Assembly: GCA_016783135.1 (NCBI GenBank) | Contig: JADHXC010000022.1 | Location: 1 to 32,438 of the forward strand | DNA length: 32,438 bases | Direction: 5' to 3' | Origin: Dehalococcoidales bacterium | Lineage (GTDB): Bacteria; Chloroflexota; Dehalococcoidia; Dehalococcoidales; Fen-1064 | In this document: piece after piece, positions 24,976 through 32,231 of the stretch | Position numbering within the stretch: the first letter of the stretch is position 1 | How the letters are laid out: each line of letters opens with the position of its first letter | Made by a program: the position numbers and the translations under genes | Notes under the pieces: generated by a model | The model's database searches: none | Told to the model about the DNA's origin: nothing | What the model saw: only the letters and a program-made list of their open reading frames with translations

Positions 24976-25983
24976 CTACTCCAGCACCGCCCTCTTATCC
25001 CCCTTCTGCTTGACCACCTCACCGATAACCTTCGTTTCAGGCAGGGCATCAGTTACCCCGCTGACGTCCTCCGGAGAACAGATGACCACCATGCCGATAC
25101 CCATGTTGAAGACCCGGTACATCTCGTCACGGTCGACATTGCCCTTCTGCTGGATGAGTCGGAAAATCGGGGGTACCGTCCAGGACTTGCTGTTAAAATG
25201 TACCGCCATGCCCTGTGGAATAACGCGGGGGACATTACCGACCAGCCCGCCACCGGTGATGTGCGCCATGCCCTTGATGACCGGCAGCAGCGGCTTCAAC
25301 TGGTTGTAGTAGCAGCGGTGTGGCTCCAGTAGCTCCTCACCGAGCGTGCGGGAGAGTTCCGGGTAGTAGACCTCAAGCTCCTGCCTGGTCTCACCGAAGA
25401 CGCGACGCACCAGCGAGTAGCCGTTGGTGTGCAGTCCGCTTGAGGGCAGGCCAAGAAGAACGTCACCGACGGCTACTGTCTCCCCCCGGATAATCCTGTC
25501 CTTCTCCACGGCACCGATGACGAAGCCCACCAGGTCGTAGTCATCGCCGTGGTAAATACCGGGAAGCTCTGCCGTCTCGCCGCCGATGAGGGCACAGCCG
25601 ACCTCGCGGCAGGCCTGGGCCAGCCCCGTGATAATAGCCTCCATTTTTTCGGGCACAAGCTTGCTCATGGCAACGTAGTCGAGGAAGAACAACGGCTCGG
25701 CACCGCCGGTGAAGATATCGTTGACGCAGTGGTTGACGATGTCCATACCGATGGTATCGTGTTTGTCGAGGGCGCAGGCAATTTTCACCTTCGTACCCAC
25801 GGAGTCAGTACTGGACACCAGGACCGGGTTGTTATACCCTTTGAACTCGAAGAATCCACCAAAGAGACCGACCCCACTGAGTACTTCCGGGCGATACGTT
25901 GTGCGGGCGTGCCTGGCAATAGCTTTAGTTACTGCCTCGCCGACATCGATATCAACCCCTGCTTTCGCGTAAGTCTCGCCCAT
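24976..25983 (-). CDS. purM: phosphoribosylformylglycinamidine cyclo-ligase (AIR synthetase)
   Basis: PurM makes aminoimidazole ribonucleotide in purine synthesis, using ATP. The 335-residue enzyme begins MGETYAKAGVDIDVGEAVT. It has STDSVGTKVKIA (the usual motif is DGVGTK, so one Gly is Ser here), HCVNDIFTGGAEPLFFLDY, GCALIGGETAELPGIY and LGLPSSGLHTNGYSLVR, then HITGGGLVGNVPRVIP. The ATG at 25983 has AGGAGG at good spacing; an upstream start at 26043 is less likely. No other pur gene is nearby. It closes the operon before a terminator. Confidence 0.96.
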   Translation of the reverse strand: MGETYAKAGVDIDVGEAVTKAIARHARTTYRPEVLSGVGLFGGFFEFKGYNNPVLVSSTDSVGTKVKIACALDKHDTIGMDIVNHCVNDIFTGGAEPLFFLDYVAMSKLVPEKMEAIITGLAQACREVGCALIGGETAELPGIYHGDDYDLVGFVIGAVEKDRIIRGETVAVGDVLLGLPSSGLHTNGYSLVRRVFGETRQELEVYYPELSRTLGEELLEPHRCYYNQLKPLLPVIKGMAHITGGGLVGNVPRVIPQGMAVHFNSKSWTVPPIFRLIQQKGNVDRDEMYRVFNMGIGMVVICSPEDVSGVTDALPETKVIGEVVKQKGDKRAVLE

Positions 25984-26006
25984 CGCCCCCTCCTCAGTAC
26001 ATACTC

Positions 26007-26240
26007 CTACCGGCTGAAAAGCCCTGTCGCCCACCGGCGCCACCAGAATACCCCGTCACCGGTAACCGGTCTTATCTCACCACCACAACGGATATAATGC
26101 TTGCAGGGCAGGACACCTCTGGGTTCTATGCCGCGCGCCCTGGCGGAGGCATGCCACGCCGCCATGCCTTCAAACGCGATGTCAATTTCGTCTATGTCTG
26201 TGAGTTCCAGTCCACATCTGTCACAGCGTAGCTTCTTCAT
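26007..26240 (-). CDS. small zinc-ribbon-like protein of unknown function
   Basis: The 77-residue product opens with MKKLRCDRCGLELTDIDEID, and a second cysteine pair (PCKHYIRCGGE) lies at about residues 45-54. CxxC plus Cx5C could bind one zinc ion, although the spacing of the second pair is unusual. The C-terminus is Trp/Arg rich (FWWRRWATGLFSR). I do not recognise the family. A GGGGAG site lies about 12 bases upstream, and the frame sits snugly between the aminotransferase and purM genes on the same strand. It is probably real. Confidence 0.65.
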   Translation of the reverse strand: MKKLRCDRCGLELTDIDEIDIAFEGMAAWHASARARGIEPRGVLPCKHYIRCGGEIRPVTGDGVFWWRRWATGLFSR

Positions 26241-26308
26241 CGCTGTTGCTTTCTCCCCTGCTCAACAGCCCACGATACCAACCGGCAGGACGCACTGTTA
26301 CCGTGAAT

Positions 26309-27514
26309 CTATGCCTTCTTATGCCGGTTGACGAACCGCCTCATCCGGGTGAGAGCCTCCTCGATATCAGCCATCGATGTGGCGTAGCAGCAGCGCACGT
26401 AGCCTTCTCCACACTGCCCGAAGGCAGAACCGGGCACCACGGCCACCTTTTCCTCGGTGAGCAGTCTCTCGGCAAACTCCTCCGAAGTCAGTCCGGTGGT
26501 CCTTATCGACGGAAAGGCATAGAACGCCCCCCTGGGCTCAAAGCAGGGCATACCTATCTCCCGCAGTCCATTGACCATAACAAGACGCCGCCGGTTGTAG
26601 TCCCCGACCATTTCGGCAGCGCTCTCTTCACCGTGCCGCAGTGCTTCAGTTGCGGCCACCTGCCCCATTGTGGGAGCACACATCATGGTGTACTGATGGA
26701 CCTTGGTCATGGCAGCAATTATCTCTCTGGGGGCCGCAGCATAGCCGATGCGCCATCCGGTCATGGCATACGCCTTGGAGAAACCGCCCAGCAGGATGGT
26801 ACTCGCCTTCATACCGGGTAGTGCCGCAACACAGGTGTGCTCTACACCGTAGACCAGCTTGGCGTATATCTCATCGGAGGCAACTAGGAGACCGTGACGA
26901 CGGGCCACCTCGGCCACCTGCTTCATCTTCTCACGACTCATCACCGCGCCGGTGGGATTGGCGGGATAGCCGATAAGGATTGCCCTTGTTTTATCCGTGA
27001 CCCGCGCCTCGACCTCCGCGGCACTGAGCTCGAAGTTCTCCTCCTCACTTGTGGGTACGGCGACTGCCTTCCCTCCCGCGAGGACAACACAGGGTTCGTA
27101 GGAAACGTAGCAGGGGTCCGATATGATGACTTCATCGCCGGGGTCAAGGATAGCCCGCATCGCCAGGTCCAGTGCCTCGCTAACCCCGACGGTGATGAGA
27201 AGTTCTGTGGCCGGGTCGTACTCCAGGTCGTACTCAGCCTTCAAGTAGCGCGCCAGCTCCTCTCGGAGTTCCGGCATGCCCATGTTGGAGGTGTACATCG
27301 TCTGTCCCTTCTGAAGGGACTCAATGGCAGCCTCGGTAATATGCCACGGGGTAGCATAGTCAGGCTCTCCGACCCCCAGCGATATCACACCTTCCATCGA
27401 GGCAAGCAGGTCAAAGAACTTGCGTATCCCTGACGGGGATATCTGGTTTGCCCGTTTGGAGATGTGGTACTTCTTCTTTTTTCCCCTGGAGTTTACCTTC
27501 GGATTGGTCGCCAT
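26309..27514 (-). CDS. PLP-dependent class I/II aminotransferase
   Basis: The 401-residue enzyme belongs to the aspartate/aromatic aminotransferase fold (subgroup Ib or gamma). It shows SLGVGEPDYATP (45-56), the YPANPTG motif (183-189), Asp214 in ASDEIY, the PLP-binding Lys247 in GGFSKAYAMTGWRIGY, and the substrate-carboxylate Arg in YVRCCYA. Residues 1-16 are a Lys-rich extension beyond the usual start, but the ATG has AGGAG six bases upstream, so it is probably genuine. An Lrp/AsnC regulator gene lies 63 bases upstream, which suggests amino-acid-linked control. The amino donor and acceptor are not determined. Confidence 0.93.
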   Translation of the reverse strand: MATNPKVNSRGKKKKYHISKRANQISPSGIRKFFDLLASMEGVISLGVGEPDYATPWHITEAAIESLQKGQTMYTSNMGMPELREELARYLKAEYDLEYDPATELLITVGVSEALDLAMRAILDPGDEVIISDPCYVSYEPCVVLAGGKAVAVPTSEEENFELSAAEVEARVTDKTRAILIGYPANPTGAVMSREKMKQVAEVARRHGLLVASDEIYAKLVYGVEHTCVAALPGMKASTILLGGFSKAYAMTGWRIGYAAAPREIIAAMTKVHQYTMMCAPTMGQVAATEALRHGEESAAEMVGDYNRRRLVMVNGLREIGMPCFEPRGAFYAFPSIRTTGLTSEEFAERLLTEEKVAVVPGSAFGQCGEGYVRCCYATSMADIEEALTRMRRFVNRHKKA

Positions 27515-27577
27515 ACGCGTCTCCTAATATCAGGATGGTGCGGGACCCGCTACCTGCATGGAACCCGCCACCTGCAT

Positions 27578-28060
27578 CTAGAGCATCACCGGCTGCCGCT
27601 TCACTTCTTCCTTACCTTCTACAATCTCACCGTCTTCTTTGTACCGTTTGAGGACGAACTGGGTTACCGTCTCCTTCACCCCTTCTATATGGGAGAGCTT
27701 CTGGGAAACGAAATCAGCAATCTCATGGTTGCTCTTGCCCACAACCAGGACAAACAGGTCATAGGAACCAGAGATGAGGTAGACCGTGTGTGCCTGCGGG
27801 AAACGGTATATTCGCTCGGCCATAGAATCAAAGCCAACGTCCTTCTCAGGAGTGAGTTTGACCTCGATAAGCGCCCAGACGTGTTCGTCTTCAACCATGT
27901 CCCAGTTGACTATCGTCTTGTACTTCAGGATGGTACGGTCTTCCTGGGCCTGCTTGATGAGCCTGGTGACCTCGGCCTGGGGTACACCGGTCATTGCGGC
28001 TAACTGCTTTGGGGTAGTTCGGGCATCATGCTCCAGTATCTTGAGAATGTCCTTCAGCAT
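27578..28060 (-). CDS. Lrp/AsnC family transcriptional regulator
   Basis: The 160-residue protein has an N-terminal winged helix-turn-helix (about 1-50, LKILEHDARTTPKQLAAMTG and PQAEVTRLIKQAQEDRTILK). It is followed by the RAM/AsnC effector domain (about 60-140, including VYLISGSYDLFVLVVGKSNH). Such regulators bind amino acids or related metabolites as octamers. It lacks about ten residues at the N-terminus compared with Lrp. AGGAG precedes the ATG. It probably controls its own operon, including the aminotransferase directly downstream. Confidence 0.92.
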   Translation of the reverse strand: MLKDILKILEHDARTTPKQLAAMTGVPQAEVTRLIKQAQEDRTILKYKTIVNWDMVEDEHVWALIEVKLTPEKDVGFDSMAERIYRFPQAHTVYLISGSYDLFVLVVGKSNHEIADFVSQKLSHIEGVKETVTQFVLKRYKEDGEIVEGKEEVKRQPVML

Positions 28061-28063
28061 CTG

Positions 28064-28318
28064 CTAACTCCTGACGAGCGCGGTTACCGACCACTTGTCG
28101 TTTGCTTCATTATAGCAGAGTCGGAAGCGTTTGTTATCTCCGGTGCTGACCTGGAAACACTTCCCACCCGGCTCCTTCCAGGATTTCTCTATCCGGGTGA
28201 CCTGGTATTCTGCACCCTTCCAGCAAAAGGACTCCGGCCTTTCCGCATAGGTATGGCCGGAATAGCACCTTACTTCCGTGTCCGATAGTCTATTATCGGA
28301 CACGCTATCTGGCACGTT
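28064..28318 (-). CDS. small protein of unknown function upstream of the lrp gene
   Basis: A frame of up to 96 codons opens at ATG 28354. GGGAGGT is ideally placed for an internal TTG at about 28318, giving 84 residues. The likely folded core is CYSGHTYAERPESFCWKG, then YQVTRIEKSWKEPGGKCFQV and DNKRFRLCYNEANDKWSVTA. This has the pattern of a small beta-barrel domain reminiscent of DUF6504 (a W-G-x-Y-x-V strand, then F-x-L-x-Y). The family link is weak. It ends 3 bases before lrp, so it is probably co-translated. A perfect 10-bp dyad lies within its first codons. Confidence 0.6.
   Translation of the reverse strand, partial: NVPDSVSDNRLSDTEVRCYSGHTYAERPESFCWKGAEYQVTRIEKSWKEPGGKCFQVSTGDNKRFRLCYNEANDKWSVTALVRS
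28278..28303. promoter_or_regulatory. perfect 10-bp inverted repeat near the start of the lrp operon
   Basis: GTGTCCGATA and TATCGGACAC are separated by 6 bases. The dyad lies 5-prime in the first gene of the lrp operon, within or before its first codons. It could be a regulator site, perhaps for the neighbouring Lrp/AsnC protein, or an mRNA hairpin controlling translation. No binding evidence is available. Confidence 0.5.
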
Positions 28319-28405
28319 ATTCAAAGTCGCACCTCCCGGTGAAGTAGCCCCCATGTCATTGCGAGGAACGCGCCCCTCCTGTCATTCTGAGGAGCAATAG
28401 CGACT

Positions 28406-28425
28406 CGCCACTGTTCCCAGTGGCG
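28406..28425. repeat. 8-bp perfect hairpin
   Basis: CGCCACTG, loop TTCC, CAGTGGCG. No T-run follows on either strand, so it is probably part of the repeat cluster and not a terminator. Confidence 0.6.
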
Positions 28426-28549
28426 CAGCCTCTCTAGGACTCTCCGCTCTTATGCTATTTCCGAAGTCATTGCTCTGGTAACACGCCACTCTCTAAGGTG
28501 CGAATGACACCCGCCTGAGAGAATGACTTCACACCGTTTTGGGGTGTTA

Positions 28550-28601
28550 AAGAGGGGTGCAACCCCTCTTGAGGGGGATTTCAAGGGGGGCACCCCCTTG
28601 A
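28550..28601. repeat. pair of 9-bp hairpins with the same GCA loop
   Basis: AAGAGGGGT-GCA-ACCCCTCTT (28550-28570) and TCAAGGGGG-GCA-CCCCCTTGA (28581-28601) are both perfect, 10 bases apart, with the same loop and a G-run/C-run stem. They look like two diverged copies of one element. Confidence 0.7.
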
Positions 28602-28647
28602 CCTGTCTTCCGGTCTGACATACAGAGAAGCCAGCGAAGCCGAGCCT

Positions 28648-28677
28648 CCCCGGGACTCTCCAATAGGCTACCCGGGG
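28648..28677. repeat. GC-rich inverted repeat followed by T-rich tract
   Basis: CCCCGGG and CCCGGGG are separated by 16 bases, and CTTCTTCTT follows on the plus strand. It looks like a plus-strand terminator, but no plus-strand gene ends here. On the minus strand it lies about 100 bases beyond the ccmD-like stop and could stop that operon weakly. Confidence 0.4.
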
Positions 28678-28777
28678 CTTCTTCTTACACTAATCAGCAA
28701 TCTCCTGGTGGATGTGAACCATTACCTGCACCCCTATCGTCATGCCGTCAGTGAGGCCAGGCCACACCAGTGGCGGC

Positions 28778-28927
28778 TCAGTCCGGTTCCTGCTTGCCCG
28801 GGGAGTCCCTGAGCGAGTCCATTTCCCGACGCAGCTTCCTCTGCTTCCGGTACAGGTAAAACACGTATCCGAAGATAACCGCCCAGACGATGCTATATAT
28901 CGCGAAAAGGTAACCCAGATTCTCCAT
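28778..28927 (-). CDS. ccmD: CcmD-like small membrane protein
   Basis: A 49-residue product with one transmembrane helix (about residues 5-26, GYLFAIYSIVWAVIFGYVFY) followed by a basic, then charged, C-terminus (YRKQRKLRREMDSLRD). This is the plan of CcmD, which holds the CcmABC complex together for release of holo-CcmE. Sequence conservation in CcmD is low, so position (15 bases after ccmC) and topology carry the call. AGGAG lies 11 bases before the ATG. It is short enough to be missed by gene finders. Confidence 0.8.
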   Translation of the reverse strand: MENLGYLFAIYSIVWAVIFGYVFYLYRKQRKLRREMDSLRDSPGKQEPD

Positions 28928-28941
28928 AATTCTCTATACTC

Positions 28942-29625
28942 CTACTCCAACCGCAGGTTTTTCATATTCTCAATATCGGATTCCAGAATCTTGAGCGAGG
29001 TAGCCTGCCTGACCAGAAGAATGTACAGCACCGTGAAGGCGACCACGCATACCAGCAAAGCCACCAGCATGGTCGGGGCCAGCCCGCCTTCAAATATCAG
29101 GGCTGTCGGATGCTGGGTACGCCACAGGTTAATCGCCAGCGCTACGATGGGCACATTGATGAAACCCACGATGCCCAGCACGGCGCTGAACCTGGCACCC
29201 TGGCTCTCTTCCCGGGCGTAACCACGCACCATGAGATAGGCAACATACACAAACCATAAGACCAGTGTGGCCGTTAATCTGGCGTCCCATGTCCACCAGA
29301 TACCCCACGCCGCCTTGGCCCATATGCTTCCCGTAATCAGTACCAGAGAGGTGAAAACAACCCCGACCTCTGCCGAAGCCCAGGCAATGGCATCCCATAT
29401 CACAGACCGCTTCCACAGGTACAGAATACTGCCGATGAAGACGACCAGGAATGCGAGGAACCCGACCCAGGCCAGCGGGACATGGAAATAGAATATCCTC
29501 TGCACCGCTCCCGTGTGTTTCTCGGTAGGTGCATAGACGAGCGCCATGTAAAGGGCTGCCAGCATCAGGGCAAAGCCCAGTCCAACCAGAAGGTCGTCTC
29601 TCAGCTTACCTCTACCGTTCTTCAC
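28942..29625 (-). CDS. ccmC: heme exporter protein CcmC
   Basis: CcmC loads heme onto CcmE on the outer face of the membrane. The protein has about six transmembrane helices. The tryptophan-rich WWTWD motif lies at about residues 110-114, with a conserved His on each side (FYFHVPLAW and RTQHPTA). I chose GTG 29625 (227 residues) because AGAGGAG stands 5 bases before it. A GTG at 29658 overlaps the ccmB stop (GTGA) but has badly spaced signals; it would add 11 residues. Confidence 0.95.
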   Translation of the reverse strand: MKNGRGKLRDDLLVGLGFALMLAALYMALVYAPTEKHTGAVQRIFYFHVPLAWVGFLAFLVVFIGSILYLWKRSVIWDAIAWASAEVGVVFTSLVLITGSIWAKAAWGIWWTWDARLTATLVLWFVYVAYLMVRGYAREESQGARFSAVLGIVGFINVPIVALAINLWRTQHPTALIFEGGLAPTMLVALLVCVVAFTVLYILLVRQATSLKILESDIENMKNLRLE

Positions 29626-29654
29626 AGAATCTCCTCTCCCGAGTATGTGTCGGC

Positions 29655-30329
29655 TCACTCCTCGATAACGAACTCGAACATCAGGGTAGCTACCACCAGG
29701 TAGATTATATCAAACGCTATCATTATCTCAAGCCAGGTCAGCATGTCACTCCACGGGCCTCCTGCCAGCACACAGGTAGTAGTCTCCACCGCACCGATAA
29801 TCACCGGCACGACAAGGGGCAGGAAAAGGATGGGCAACATGATGTCCCGTGCCCTGATATTCATTGCCAGCGCGGAAAACAGCGTGCCCACTGAAGTGAA
29901 TCCGAGTGTTGCCAGCACAATGATGAGGGCAAGCCTGGGCAAGAAGAGAGGCAGATTGAAGAGTACAAGGAATATCGGCGTGATGACGGCTGCAATAACC
30001 AGCATGAAAGTGAAGCTGCCCGCGAGCTTCCCCCAGAAGATAACCATCCGGTCAACGGGACAGAGCCTCAGGCCTGCCAGACTGGAGTTCTCCTTCTCGA
30101 TAGCGAATACCCGGTTCAGACCAAGGATACCGGCAAAGGTGAAAGCTACCCAGAGAATCCCCGGCGCTATCCGTGCCGTCGTACCTGACGCAGGGTCGAA
30201 AGCAAAGTTGAATATCACCAGTACCAGCAGGGCAAATACCAGTACGGCCGTGACAATCTCTTTGGTCCTTATCTCCGAAAGGACATCTTTCCAGAAGATG
30301 GTAAAGACCCTGGCGAACATGCCGCTCAT
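29655..30329 (-). CDS. ccmB: heme exporter permease CcmB
   Basis: CcmB is the membrane partner of the CcmA ATPase in releasing heme-loaded CcmE. The 224-residue protein has six hydrophobic segments and the family pattern FWKDVLSEIRTKEIVTAVLV at the N-terminus. It also has FAIEKENSSLAGLRLCPVDR and MLPILFLPLVVPVIIGAVE. The ATG overlaps the ccmA stop by 4 bases (ATGA). Confidence 0.95.
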   Translation of the reverse strand: MSGMFARVFTIFWKDVLSEIRTKEIVTAVLVFALLVLVIFNFAFDPASGTTARIAPGILWVAFTFAGILGLNRVFAIEKENSSLAGLRLCPVDRMVIFWGKLAGSFTFMLVIAAVITPIFLVLFNLPLFLPRLALIIVLATLGFTSVGTLFSALAMNIRARDIMLPILFLPLVVPVIIGAVETTTCVLAGGPWSDMLTWLEIMIAFDIIYLVVATLMFEFVIEE

Positions 30330-31063
30330 ATGTCTGACTCCGTATAGCGGTCGTAGGTTTCCCGAAAGGTCGCTATATCTATCCTGTCTTTCTGCTCCTG
30401 GTAGACAATCCTGCCTTTGTCGAGGATAACCACCCTGTCCGACATCTCGATGCCCTGCTCAAGATTATGGGTAGTCATCACCACGGTACGCTCCCCGGCA
30501 CTCAGGGAGTCCAGCACTTCCCGCACCATCACGATGGCGTGGGGGTCGAGGCCGACTTCGGGCTCATCGAGAAGCACGATTGATGGATTATGAATCACGG
30601 CACGGGCAATTGATATCCGCTGCTGCATGCCACGCGACAGAGTACCGACCCGGTCATGGAGTCGAGCCTCAAGTCTTACCCAGCGAACAACGTTATGGAT
30701 TTGCTCCTCCAGGTTGGGAACATCATACATCTTTCCGTAAAACTTGAGGTTTTCATATACGGTAAGGTCATCGTAGAGAAAGGTCTGGTGAGCAACCAGG
30801 CCGATTTTCCGTCTGACCTCCGTCGGGGTCTTGCTGATGTCGCTGCCGTCCAGGCGTACTGTGCCTGCTGACGGTTTCATAAGGATGGACAGTACCTTTA
30901 TCAGAGTTGTCTTCCCGGCACCATTGGGACCGAAGACAGTAACGTGCTCCCCACTGTTAACTTTCAGGTTGATACCGGTCAGGGCACGGTGATTCCCGAA
31001 CGACTTACCAAGCCCCTCAACCTCAATAGCCCACGCGCCCGACCCGGCCCCCGTCTCATTCAT
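30326..31063 (-). CDS. ccmA: heme exporter ATP-binding protein CcmA
   Basis: CcmA powers the CcmABCD complex. The 245-residue protein has Walker A GPNGAGKTT (45-53), the signature LSRGMQQR, Walker B IVLLDEPEVGLDP and the switch His of TTHNLEQG. Walker B is followed by EVG where FTG or ASG is more usual. I chose the ATG at 31063, which overlaps the upstream gene by 8 bases. An in-frame ATG at 31084 would add seven residues, and neither start has a strong ribosome site. Confidence 0.93.
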   Translation of the reverse strand: MNETGAGSGAWAIEVEGLGKSFGNHRALTGINLKVNSGEHVTVFGPNGAGKTTLIKVLSILMKPSAGTVRLDGSDISKTPTEVRRKIGLVAHQTFLYDDLTVYENLKFYGKMYDVPNLEEQIHNVVRWVRLEARLHDRVGTLSRGMQQRISIARAVIHNPSIVLLDEPEVGLDPHAIVMVREVLDSLSAGERTVVMTTHNLEQGIEMSDRVVILDKGRIVYQEQKDRIDIATFRETYDRYTESDI

Positions 31064-32228
31064 TACCGTTCGCCGTTCCCTCATGTTTCTTCAATTCGGC
31101 CAGTCGTGCATCCTTATCGGCATATCTTTGCCGGTAGGTCTCTTCATCGAGTAATCCCTGTTCAAAGTCACGGTCCAGCCGGACTATTTCATCGAGCAAG
31201 CGCTGCTCCGGGGAAACAGCCTCTCTATCATAAGCCCGAATGGTTGCCGCCGGTGTCGTCGTTTGTGCCCTGGACTTCCTCACCAGGTAGGCTGCCAGAC
31301 AGAGGACCACTACCGCCCCCACAATCCACAGAACAATGGCCAGCGTGCCGCTTCCGCCGGATGAACTGGCAAGGCGGATGTCAATAGCGTCGCCCCGGTC
31401 AAGATACTCCCCCGTGAAATGAACATAATGCTGTCCATCATCAGTCTCTACCGGTTCGGCCGGGACCAGCCGGGCACTGGATACCTCGGTGTCCTCTCCC
31501 GTCACCATAACATCCAGGGCGTCCGTGGGGTAGTCGGCCTTCAGGTTGATGGTCGAATCGCCTGATTCCGACGCCGCCAACTGGTAGTAGTAGAGCAGTT
31601 GCTTCTCACCCGGCGGGAATACCATTGTAGTGACCACCATGTTGTCGACGAGCAGGTAGTCCTCGGCGGAATCCTCCGGGACCTCGAACTGCATCGCTCC
31701 CGGCGGCAGGGTAAAGACCAGTGTTCCCTGTTTTCCCTCGAAACTGGTCGCTTCCGACCCCACGTAGGTACGGTCACCGTCATTTACCAGCAAGACAACC
31801 TCGGCTACCGTAATATATTCCGCTTGAATACGCACGACAATATGACGCCAGGAAATCCGGATTGCCTGGTCGTTTGCCGTGGTATCACAGACGGGAATCT
31901 CAATGGATATCGTTGCCTCGGTGTCATTGAAATCAAGGGGGTAGTAGTAGGCAATCTTCATGTAGTTGACGCGGACCAGATAGCTGCTCTCTACCGGGAT
32001 GTTGCTGAACTGAAATCTGCCTTCTCCGTCCGTCCTGGTGGTCCTTGTTTCTGCCGTCCCCTCTTCTTCTCCCACCGGAATTAGGGAGACACTCAGGTCG
32101 GCCACACTACCGCCGCCCTCACTCTGATTGACCACCTGCCCTTCAATGGTGCCATTATCCTGGGCAAAGGCAAATCCGGGAAACGGGAGAACTACCAGGA
32201 CCGCTACCGCGGCAAGCAGCCAACGCAT
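31056..32228 (-). CDS. secreted/membrane-anchored protein of unknown function within the ccm operon
   Basis: The 390-residue protein has a signal peptide (1-22, cleavage after FAFA likely) and a carboxypeptidase-regulatory-like beta-sandwich (about 26-112, GTIEGQVVNQSEGGGSVADL and TRTDGEGRFQFSNIPVESSY). A second beta-rich region follows (115-285), then a transmembrane helix (295-316). The cytoplasmic helical tail is EQRLLDEIVRLDRDFEQGLL and on. That tail (L-DEIVxLDxxFEQGLLDEETYRQR) resembles the short segment found in CcmI/CcmH-associated and other membrane proteins. It sits between ccmF and ccmA and overlaps ccmA, so a role in cytochrome c maturation is likely but unproven. I do not recognise a named family. 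Confidence 0.75.
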   Translation of the reverse strand: MRWLLAAVAVLVVLPFPGFAFAQDNGTIEGQVVNQSEGGGSVADLSVSLIPVGEEEGTAETRTTRTDGEGRFQFSNIPVESSYLVRVNYMKIAYYYPLDFNDTEATISIEIPVCDTTANDQAIRISWRHIVVRIQAEYITVAEVVLLVNDGDRTYVGSEATSFEGKQGTLVFTLPPGAMQFEVPEDSAEDYLLVDNMVVTTMVFPPGEKQLLYYYQLAASESGDSTINLKADYPTDALDVMVTGEDTEVSSARLVPAEPVETDDGQHYVHFTGEYLDRGDAIDIRLASSSGGSGTLAIVLWIVGAVVVLCLAAYLVRKSRAQTTTPAATIRAYDREAVSPEQRLLDEIVRLDRDFEQGLLDEETYRQRYADKDARLAELKKHEGTANGNE

Positions 32229-32231
32229 GAT

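Larger units (their letters stand above)
28355..28777. other. hairpin-rich intergenic region with degenerate dispersed repeats
   Basis: There is no gene here that I can support. It contains two related motifs, TGTCATTGCGAGGAACG and TGTCATTCTGAGGAGCAA. These resemble the TGTCATT(GC/CT)GAGGAGCGAAGC family of dispersed intergenic repeats that I recall from many environmental genomes. Perfect hairpins follow at 28406-28425, 28550-28570 and 28581-28601, and a GC-rich inverted repeat at 28648-28677. It looks like a cluster of decayed non-coding repeats between two minus-strand operons. Confidence 0.6.

Noticed and set aside
28355-28777. Possible CRISPR array or tRNA in the hairpin-rich gap
   Set aside because: Repeats are not regularly spaced or uniform, and no tRNA cloverleaf or T-loop consensus (GGTTCGAATCC-like) is present.
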